This document shows, one piece after another, positions 1 to 5,370 of a stretch of 8,620 nucleotides of DNA. Source of the stretch: Christensenella sp. UBA4379. GTDB lineage: Bacteria; Bacillota; Clostridia; Christensenellales; Aristaeellaceae. The DNA lies in the NCBI GenBank assembly GCA_002391225.1, contig DGRV01000063.1, positions 1-8,620 on the forward strand, given 5' to 3'. The position numbers and the translations under genes are program-made. Numbering within the stretch: position 1 is the stretch's first letter; each line of letters begins with the position of its first letter. The notes under the pieces are model-generated. The model worked only from the letters and a program-made list of their open reading frames with translations. It was not told where the DNA came from and made no database searches.

Positions 1-1489
1 CGCAGCCGAAGGCGGTGATCATGTTCTTGATCTCCTGGTTCATCAGCATCTTGTCCATGCGGGTCTTTTCGACGTTGAGGATTTTGCCCCTTAGGGGCAG
101 GATGGCCTGGAAATGCCGGTCCCGGCCGGACTTGGCGGAGCCGCCGGCGGAGTCGCCCTCCACCATGAAGATCTCGCACTTGGCCGGGTCGCGTTCGGAG
201 CAGTCGGCCAGCTTGCCGGGCATGGAGCCGGATTCAAGGACGCTCTTTCTCCGCGTCAGCTCCCGGGCCTTCCGGGCGGCCTCTCTCGCGCGGGCCGCGC
301 CCAGGCAGCGATCCAGGATGATCTTGGAGACGGCGGGGTTCTCCTCCATGAAGGTGGTCAGGTGCTCGGAAACCAGGCTGTCCACGATGCCGCGGACCTC
401 GCTGTTGCCCAGCTTGGACTTGGTCTGGCCCTCGAACTGGGGCTCGGGGAGCTTGACCGACACGATGGCAGCCAGGCTTTCCTTGACGTCGTCGGACTTG
501 AGGTTGGCGTCGTTGTCCTTCAAAATCTTGTAGCGGCGGCCGTAATCGTTGACCGCGCGGGTCAGGGCCTGGATAAAGCCCGTCATGTGCGTGCCGCCCT
601 CGGGGGTGTGGATGTTGTTGGCGAAGGAGAAAATGCTGTCCGAATAGCTGTCGTTATACTGAAGGGCGACCTCCACCATCACCATGTTCCGGACGCCTTC
701 GACGTAGATGGGCTCGGGGAAGAGGACCTCTTTGTTCTTGTTCAGATACTTGACGAATTCGCGAAGGCCCCCCTCGTAGTGAAAGACGCTCTCCTGCTCC
801 ATGCCTTCCCGCTCGTCCCTAAAGGTGATGCGCACGCCCTTGTTCAAAAAGGCCATCTCGCGCAGGCGGGTCTTGAGGGTGCCGTAGTCGAACACGATGT
901 CCGGGTCGAAAACGCCGTCCGGATTTTCGCTGGAGCGGATGTCCGGCCAGAAGCGGATGAAGGTGCCGGTTTCTTCCGTTTCGCCAGTCACGCGCAGGTC
1001 GTAGTCGATCTTGCCGCGGGTGTATTCCTGCTCATAGACCTTGCCGCCGGTGGAAACCTCCACCCGGAGCTTTTTGGACAGGGCGTTGACCACGCTCGCG
1101 CCCACCCCGTGCAGGCCACCGGAAACCTTGTAGCCGGAACCGCCGAACTTGCCGCCCGCGTGCAGCACCGTCATGCAGACCTCGACCGCCGGGCGGTGAA
1201 GCTTTGGATGCTCGTCCACGGGGAAGCCGCGGCCGTTGTCCCGCACGGAGACCGACCCGTCCTGGTGAATGACCACCTCAATATGGTCGCAGAAGCCGGC
1301 CAGGGCCTCGTCGATGGCGTTGTCCACAATTTCATAAACCAGGTGGTGCAGGCCGCGCACGTCGGTGGAACCGATGTACATGCCGGGGCGCTTGCGAACC
1401 GCCTCGAGCCCTTCGAGCACCTGAATCTGGGAAGCGTCGTATGTTTCGCCGGTCACTGCCGGATTGATCAGCTGATCTTCCTGAGCCAT
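1..1489 (-). CDS. gyrB: DNA gyrase subunit B, N-terminal part (3' end cut by window edge)
   Basis: This is the ATPase subunit of type II topoisomerase, which introduces negative supercoils in complex with GyrA. The 496 codons present cover three regions. The GHKL ATPase domain shows RKRPGMYIG (residues 32-40), EIVDNAIDEALAG (53-65), DNGRGFP (84-90) and GGLHGVG (124-130). The transducer domain has QTKSKLGNSEVR. The start of the TOPRIM domain has EGDSAGG (444-450), then QAILPLRGKILNVEK. The frame is open to the left edge, where it reads NMITAFGC. The rest of TOPRIM and the C-terminus lie outside. QFEGQTK and KLGNSEVR fit Bacillota GyrB rather than ParE. The ATG at 1489-1487 is chosen because GGAGG (minus strand, 1501-1497) lies 7 bases upstream. 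Two ATP-pocket positions are unusual: Phe89 where E. coli has Ile78, and Thr147 where E. coli has Arg136. The gene is divergent from the transporter operon. Confidence 0.97.
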   Translation of the reverse strand, partial: MAQEDQLINPAVTGETYDASQIQVLEGLEAVRKRPGMYIGSTDVRGLHHLVYEIVDNAIDEALAGFCDHIEVVIHQDGSVSVRDNGRGFPVDEHPKLHRPAVEVCMTVLHAGGKFGGSGYKVSGGLHGVGASVVNALSKKLRVEVSTGGKVYEQEYTRGKIDYDLRVTGETEETGTFIRFWPDIRSSENPDGVFDPDIVFDYGTLKTRLREMAFLNKGVRITFRDEREGMEQESVFHYEGGLREFVKYLNKNKEVLFPEPIYVEGVRNMVMVEVALQYNDSYSDSIFSFANNIHTPEGGTHMTGFIQALTRAVNDYGRRYKILKDNDANLKSDDVKESLAAIVSVKLPEPQFEGQTKSKLGNSEVRGIVDSLVSEHLTTFMEENPAVSKIILDRCLGAARAREAARKARELTRRKSVLESGSMPGKLADCSERDPAKCEIFMVEGDSAGGSAKSGRDRHFQAILPLRGKILNVEKTRMDKMLMNQEIKNMITAFGC

Positions 1490-1518
1490 GAATAATCCTC
1501 CACTGAGAGATGTTGCCG

Positions 1519-1532
1519 CGGTAAAAATACCG
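1519..1532. repeat. Short inverted repeat at the start of the gyrB leader
   Basis: CGGTA-aaaa-TACCG forms a 5-bp stem with a 4-base loop. It lies just inside the predicted gyrB transcription start, so it could be a 5'-end mRNA hairpin or a small operator. The stem is short enough to arise by chance. Confidence 0.3.
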
Positions 1533-1540
1533 TACACATT

Positions 1541-1569
1541 ATTATATCACAAAATATAAATAAAGGAAA
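1541..1569 (-). promoter_or_regulatory. Probable gyrB promoter (extended -10)
   Basis: On the minus strand there is a perfect TATAAT (1546-1541) directly preceded by TGA (1549-1547), which makes an extended -10 element (TGn-TATAAT). At 17-base spacing the -35 position is TTTCCT (1569-1564), matching the consensus at only three of six bases. That is tolerable for an extended -10 promoter. Upstream on the same strand is A-tract-rich DNA that could act as an UP element. The predicted start is near 1534, giving a leader of about 45 bases before the gyrB ATG. This is a pattern call with no expression evidence. Confidence 0.65.
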
Positions 1570-1571
1570 GC

Positions 1572-1619
1572 TTTTTTCATGATTTGTTTGTATTTTCCGC
1601 TTTTTTGGCCAGATTTTTT
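1572..1619. promoter_or_regulatory. Spaced T-tracts (possible curved DNA / UP element)
   Basis: The plus strand carries T runs at 1572-1577, 1583-1585/1587-1589, 1593-1596, 1601-1606 and 1614-1619. Their centres are about 9 to 13 bases apart, close to one helical turn. As A-tracts on the minus strand they lie just upstream of the gyrB -35, the usual UP-element position. They also lie 27 to 74 bases upstream of the -35 of the opposite promoter. Intrinsic curvature serving both divergent promoters is a reasonable inference but is not shown by sequence alone. Confidence 0.35.
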
Positions 1620-1645
1620 CCCGGACAGGAAAGTAAAATTCGGGC

Positions 1646-1674
1646 TTGATATTTGGCAGATAATCAATTATAAT
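1646..1674 (+). promoter_or_regulatory. Sigma-A type promoter of the transporter operon
   Basis: TTGATA (1646-1651) and TATAAT (1669-1674) are separated by exactly 17 bases. This is a near-consensus housekeeping promoter with one weak and one perfect hexamer. Transcription should start near 1681, leaving a leader of about 109 bases before the binding-protein ATG. This is the best-supported promoter in the window and fits high expression of a binding protein. Confidence 0.8.
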
Positions 1675-1680
1675 GATCCT

Positions 1681-1698
1681 GACAGTTTTTTAACGGTC
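1681..1698. repeat. Imperfect inverted repeat at the operon start, followed by a T run
   Basis: GACaGTT-tttt-AACgGTC is an 18-base inverted repeat with one mismatched pair, and seven T's follow at 1699-1705. It coincides with the predicted transcription start. An operator overlapping +1 would fit better than a terminator, because the stem is short and the RNA would have only just begun. The function is unknown and chance is possible. Confidence 0.3.
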
Positions 1699-1720
1699 TT
1701 TTTTTGAATTTGGAGCAGGC

Positions 1721-1739
1721 AATGGCATTTCATGCCGTT
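1721..1739 (+). promoter_or_regulatory. Stem-loop in the binding-protein leader
   Basis: AATGGCAT-ttc-ATGCCGTT pairs over 8 bp (one G-U pair) with a 3-base loop. It begins about 40 bases into the predicted leader and ends about 35 bases before the Shine-Dalgarno. No U-tract follows, so it does not look like an intrinsic terminator. It could stabilise the mRNA or be part of a leader structure. I do not recognise any known riboswitch fold in this leader. Confidence 0.4.
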
Positions 1740-1747
1740 TGTCATAG

Positions 1748-1761
1748 CCGCTTTAAAGCGG
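1748..1761. repeat. Perfect 14-bp palindrome in the leader
   Basis: CCGCTTTAAAGCGG is a perfect palindrome 12 bases upstream of the AAGGAGG ribosome binding site. As RNA it can form a 5-bp stem closed by a UUAA tetraloop, and as DNA it could be a dimeric repressor site. It lies downstream of the predicted promoter, so a role as a roadblock operator or in mRNA or translational control is equally possible. Confidence 0.45.
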
Positions 1762-1789
1762 TGAACATTTTTGAAGGAGGAATTTCCCT

Positions 1790-4297
1790 ATGAAAAAGCT
1801 TCTGGCTCTTGCGCTGGCGCTTTGCATGATGGTGGGCGCTGTGTCCGCCATGGCAGAGGGCTTCACTCCGGCCGCGTCCTACGATCCCGGCGCGCGTAAC
1901 TTTAACGGCGGCGCCGTGACCCTGGAAAAGGCTCCCGCTGGCGGCGGAACCGTGACCAGCGACGTCTATGCCGGCATCGAAGGCAAAGACTACACGGATG
2001 AAAAGGTGTACACCTACAACGATTACACCTCCGCCATCACCTCTTCCATGAACTGGGACGTCCTGTCCTGGGAAACGAACGAGGACAGCGCCATCACCGA
2101 TTACATCATCTCCGGCTTCTACACCTTCAAGCTGAATTCTGAAAAGAACGGCTATTCCATCGTTCCGGAAGCTGCCGCTGCCATGCCGGTCGACGTGACC
2201 GCTGAGTACGTGGGCAGCTACGGCGTCGCGGAAGGCGAAACCGGCAAAGCCTGGCGTATCGCCCTGAACCCCGACGTGTGCTTCAACGACGGCACCAAGG
2301 TGAACGCCGACGACTATATCTACTCCATGCAGCAGCAGCTGAACCCCAAGATGCTCAACCGCCGCGCGGACAGCTGGTATGACGGCACCTTCTCCATCGT
2401 GAACGCCAAGAACTACCTGTATGCCGGCAAGACCACCTATGACGCCATCCCGGACAGCGCCGCCGCGCTGCTGGAGGCCGGCAAGGAAGTCTTCCTGGAC
2501 ATGGGCTTCTGGGGCGTCGTGGGCGCGCCGGACGCTGAAGGCAACCCCGCTCCTCAGTACGTCTCCGTGGCGGACGACACCATGTACCGCGACGCGGCTG
2601 TCGAAGACGAGACCGCGGCCGAAGCTTGGGTTTCCGCGAAGTATCTGTATGACACCTATCTGGCGGACGGCATGCCCTATGCCAGCTACGCCGCCGACTA
2701 TCTGAAGGTGGCCAGCGTGGCCAAGGCCGTCACCTGGGACGACGTCGGCCTCAAGAAGATCGACGATTACACCATCGACTTCATTCTGGAAGCGCCTGTG
2801 GCTGAACCTGCCTTCTATGTGCCCTACAACCTGTCCGGCAACTTCCTGGTCAAGAAAGACCTCTACGAAGCCTGCAAGTCCTTCTTCGACGCCGAAGGCC
2901 AGCCCGTTGACAACGAAGAGGCCGCCGCGACCGTGACCACCACCTACTGCCGCAGCCTCGAAAACACCGTTTCCTACGGCCCCTACATGCTGACCAGCTT
3001 CCAGCTGGACAAGGAATACACCCTGAGCCGCAACGAGAACTGGTTCGGCTATCATGACGGCCGTCACCTGGGCCAGTACCAGATGGACAACCTGGTCGTG
3101 AACGTTATCGCCGAGCACGCCACCGCCATGCTGGCCTTTGAGAGCGGCGAAATCGACGGCGTCAGCCTCCAGAACGAGGACATGGACAAGTACGCCGCCT
3201 CCAAGTACATCAAGTACACCCCCCAGAGCTACACCACCAAGCTGACCTGGAGCCTGAACTACGAGAAGCTTCTTGAGCACGGCACCAACAGCCAGATCAT
3301 GGTCATCGACGAATTCCGCAAGGGCTTTGCCTTCGCGCTGGACGCCAATGACTTCGCCACCGCTTACACCGCTGCCGGTACCGCCGGTTACGGCATGCTG
3401 AACTACATGTACTGCTACGATCCCTTCACCGGCGCTCTGTACCGCGACAGCGAGCCCGCCAAGAAGGCCCTGGTCGAACTGTTCGACATGACCTACGGCG
3501 AGGGCGGCGAATACGCGACCCTGGACGAGGCCTATGACGCCATGACCGGCTACAACATGGAGCACGCTCAGGAACTGATGGCCGTGGCCGCCGACAAGGC
3601 GATCGAAGCGGGCATCTGGGACGGCGTGAGCCCCATCACCCTGGACATCCGCGTGTACAACAGCGACACCATCTATGTCCAGATGTACAACTACTTCAAG
3701 AACCAGCTGGCCGAGGCTGTCAAGGGCAGCAAGTTCGAAGGCAAGATCGACATGACCATGACCCCCGACGCCGACTACTACAACACCATGTACTCCGGCG
3801 GCGCGGACATGATCTTCACCACCTGGGGCGGCGCGACCATGGATCCCTTCGGCGTCTTCGCCCGCTGCTACTGCGACGCGGCCGATGGTTCCGGCAACCA
3901 GATGGAAATCGGCTATGACACCGCTGCCATCAACATGACCTTCGACTTCGGCGGCGACGTCGGCGAAATCACCGACACTCTGCAGCACTGGGCCATGTGG
4001 GCCAACAACGCCGTGGCGGACGTCCCGGTCATCTCTGAGAAGCTGGGCGCCTTCGCGGACTATGCCTACTCCACCCGCTGCGAAGTGGTGGCCGGCATCG
4101 AGCACTGCTTCCTGAACTGGTTCCCGACCACTTCTCTGTACTACCGCAACGTGGCCAGCCTGAACTCCCAGAAGGTCAACGACGCCAGCGAAACCTACAT
4201 CACCCTGGTGGGCTTCGGCGGCCTGGACTATGTCACCTTCAACTATGACGACGCGGAGTGGGCGGACTACATCGCCAACAACACCCTGGTCTACTAA
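1790..4297 (+). CDS. Oversized Opp/Dpp-type ABC transporter substrate-binding protein (SBP_bac_5 family)
   Basis: This is the extracytoplasmic binding protein of the importer encoded downstream; it probably binds peptides, but the ligand cannot be read from the sequence. Residues 1-22 are a Sec signal peptide (MKK, a hydrophobic Leu/Ala core, then AMA before Glu23). The mature part is acidic and rich in Asp, Tyr and Ala. Family hallmarks are FNDGTKVNADDYIYS (165-179), like the HDGxPVTADDVxYS motif of OppA/DppA; YGPYMLTSF (396-404) followed by LSRNENWFG; AMLAFESGEIDG; and DEFRKGFAFALD, matching the region where OppA proteins read VRQALxxAID. At 835 aa it is much longer than the usual 500-600. 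No lipobox is present: Cys12 sits inside the hydrophobic core in LALC. The start ATG has AAGGAGG (1774-1780) 9 bases upstream. The gene has its own promoter, and a stem-loop separates it from the permeases. Confidence 0.92.
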   Translation: MKKLLALALALCMMVGAVSAMAEGFTPAASYDPGARNFNGGAVTLEKAPAGGGTVTSDVYAGIEGKDYTDEKVYTYNDYTSAITSSMNWDVLSWETNEDSAITDYIISGFYTFKLNSEKNGYSIVPEAAAAMPVDVTAEYVGSYGVAEGETGKAWRIALNPDVCFNDGTKVNADDYIYSMQQQLNPKMLNRRADSWYDGTFSIVNAKNYLYAGKTTYDAIPDSAAALLEAGKEVFLDMGFWGVVGAPDAEGNPAPQYVSVADDTMYRDAAVEDETAAEAWVSAKYLYDTYLADGMPYASYAADYLKVASVAKAVTWDDVGLKKIDDYTIDFILEAPVAEPAFYVPYNLSGNFLVKKDLYEACKSFFDAEGQPVDNEEAAATVTTTYCRSLENTVSYGPYMLTSFQLDKEYTLSRNENWFGYHDGRHLGQYQMDNLVVNVIAEHATAMLAFESGEIDGVSLQNEDMDKYAASKYIKYTPQSYTTKLTWSLNYEKLLEHGTNSQIMVIDEFRKGFAFALDANDFATAYTAAGTAGYGMLNYMYCYDPFTGALYRDSEPAKKALVELFDMTYGEGGEYATLDEAYDAMTGYNMEHAQELMAVAADKAIEAGIWDGVSPITLDIRVYNSDTIYVQMYNYFKNQLAEAVKGSKFEGKIDMTMTPDADYYNTMYSGGADMIFTTWGGATMDPFGVFARCYCDAADGSGNQMEIGYDTAAINMTFDFGGDVGEITDTLQHWAMWANNAVADVPVISEKLGAFADYAYSTRCEVVAGIEHCFLNWFPTTSLYYRNVASLNSQKVNDASETYITLVGFGGLDYVTFNYDDAEWADYIANNTLVY

Positions 4298-4339
4298 TTT
4301 TATCTGGCAGATTAAGGCTTTACGTTTCGCCTGAGCACA

Positions 4340-4364
4340 CGGGCATGGGGTCTCCCCATGCCCG
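4340..4364 (+). promoter_or_regulatory. Strong stem-loop between binding-protein and permease genes
   Basis: CGGGCATGGGG-tct-CCCCATGCCCG is a perfect 11-bp GC-rich stem with a 3-base loop, 42 bases after the binding-protein stop codon. The bases that follow (CGTTGCACTG) contain no T-run, so it is not a classic intrinsic terminator. Stem-loops in this position in binding-protein operons commonly protect the upstream mRNA from 3' decay or cause partial termination, giving more binding protein than permease. That role is inferred here from position. Confidence 0.75.
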
Positions 4365-4379
4365 CGTTGCACTGATTAT

Positions 4380-4389
4380 CCTCCGGAGG
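4380..4389 (+). promoter_or_regulatory. Ribosome binding site of the first permease, within a 10-bp palindrome
   Basis: CCTCCGGAGG contains the Shine-Dalgarno GGAGG (4385-4389), 7 bases before the ATG at 4397. Its complement CCTCC is immediately adjacent on the same strand. A direct hairpin has almost no loop, so strong self-occlusion is unlikely. The CCTCC copy could instead pair with another copy of the transcript or with another GGAGG. Confidence 0.6.
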
Positions 4390-4396
4390 CCAACGC

Positions 4397-5359
4397 ATGA
4401 CCAAATATATTATCAAACGTATCCTGCTGATGTTCCTGACGCTGTTCATCATCACGGTGATGTGCTTCGTGCTGATCAAGCTGCTGCCGCTGCCTGCGGT
4501 GCGTGAGATGGGCAAGGACATTAACCTGGTGCTGATGCGCCGGGAAAAGATGGGCTACAACCGCCCCATCATGGTGCAGTTTTTTCTGTACGTCAAAAAC
4601 ATCCTGACCGAGTGGGACTGGGGTGTGGGCGAACAGATGTACGAGGGCCTGGAAATCTGGGACGTGATGATGCAGAAGCTGCCCTATACGGTGGTGGTCA
4701 ACCTGTATTCCATCCTGGTTTCCATTCCGCTGGGCCTGGGTCTTGGCATTTATGCGGCCCTTAAAAAGAACAAGTGGCAGGACGCGTTTATTTCCACCAT
4801 GGTCATGGTGTTCATCTCCGTGCCCAGCTATGTGTACGCTTTCCTGGTGCAGTATATTTTCTGCTTCAAGCTGAACTGGTTCCCGCTGCAGCTGGCTTCC
4901 CTCAGCAAAGCCGGTTCACTTTTTTCGGGCACCATGTTTATCTCCATGGTGCCGGCCATCATGAGCCTTTCCTTCGGCGTGATCGCTGGCTTCACCCGGT
5001 ATACGCGCGCCGAGCTTTCCGAGGTGCTGACGGGGGACTACATGCTCCTGGCCCGCACCAAGGGCCTGACCAAAGCGCAGGCCATCAGCCGCCACGCCAT
5101 GCGCAACGCCATGGTGGTCATCCTGCCGATGATTTTCGGTGAGTTCATCGGTATCCTGGGCGGCTCCATGATTATTGAAAACATTTTCGGCATTCCCGGC
5201 ATCGGCAACCTCTATGTCAACTCCATCAACGTCCGTGATTATAACTTTTTTATGGCGCTGAACGTCTTCTACACCCTCATCGGTCTGGTGAGCGGCATCG
5301 TGATTGACATCAGCTACGGCTTGATCGACCCGCGCATCCGCATGGGCTCGAAGAAGTGA
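4397..5359 (+). CDS. OppB/DppB-type ABC transporter permease
   Basis: This is the first of two inner-membrane subunits forming the import channel. At 320 aa it has the normal family length. Hydrophobic segments fall near residues 8-30, 98-122, 131-157, 180-200, 238-262 and 284-308, giving the expected six. The cytoplasmic EAA loop is at about 214-237 (DYMLLARTKGLTKAQAISRH), with the conserved Gly223, and it docks into the ATPase. NIFGIPGIG (262-270) and YGLIDPRIR (307-315) are typical closing motifs of this family. The region after the first membrane segment, including MGYNRPIMVQF, matches the usual LGLDxPxxxQY stretch. The ATG is preceded by GGAGG at 7 bases. The stop codon lies 11 bases before the chosen start of the next gene, so the two are probably translationally coupled. 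Unlike its partners, it carries no extra domain. Confidence 0.95.
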   Translation: MTKYIIKRILLMFLTLFIITVMCFVLIKLLPLPAVREMGKDINLVLMRREKMGYNRPIMVQFFLYVKNILTEWDWGVGEQMYEGLEIWDVMMQKLPYTVVVNLYSILVSIPLGLGLGIYAALKKNKWQDAFISTMVMVFISVPSYVYAFLVQYIFCFKLNWFPLQLASLSKAGSLFSGTMFISMVPAIMSLSFGVIAGFTRYTRAELSEVLTGDYMLLARTKGLTKAQAISRHAMRNAMVVILPMIFGEFIGILGGSMIIENIFGIPGIGNLYVNSINVRDYNFFMALNVFYTLIGLVSGIVIDISYGLIDPRIRMGSKK

Positions 5360-5360
5360 T

Positions 5361-5365
5361 GGAGG
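5361..5365 (+). promoter_or_regulatory. Ribosome binding site that decides the start of the second permease
   Basis: GGAGG lies 5 bases before ATG 5371. In-frame alternatives upstream are GTG 5356 and ATG 5359, the latter overlapping the TGA of the previous gene. They have only AAGAAG-like sequence ahead of them. ATG 5371 is therefore preferred, and the choice changes the protein by only 4 or 5 residues. Confidence 0.65.
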
Positions 5366-5370
5366 GCAGC

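Noticed and set aside
94..108. Near-palindrome TGCCCCTTAGGGGCA inside gyrB
   Set aside because: It encodes the conserved LPLRG stretch of GyrB, so the symmetry is readily explained by coding constraint.
113..1495. A 460-codon plus-strand open frame opposite gyrB
   Set aside because: It is in register with gyrB codons and explained by the same codon bias. GyrB motifs are unmistakable on the other strand.
1699..1705. A terminator formed by the 1681-1698 repeat and seven T's
   Set aside because: The stem has two 3-bp halves with a mismatch and would sit at the very first bases of the transcript, where intrinsic termination is implausible.
4340..4364. The intergenic hairpin as a rho-independent terminator
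   Set aside because: No T-run follows the stem, and the downstream permease has no clear promoter of its own, so full termination would silence the rest of the operon.
1742..4372. An 876-codon open frame on the minus strand covering the whole binding-protein gene
   Set aside because: It is in exact codon register with the sense gene, so its stops would come only from sense TTA, CTA or TCA codons, which this gene avoids. Its product is low-complexity Val/Gly/His-rich sequence with no recognisable family. The sense frame has a signal peptide, a ribosome site and family motifs.
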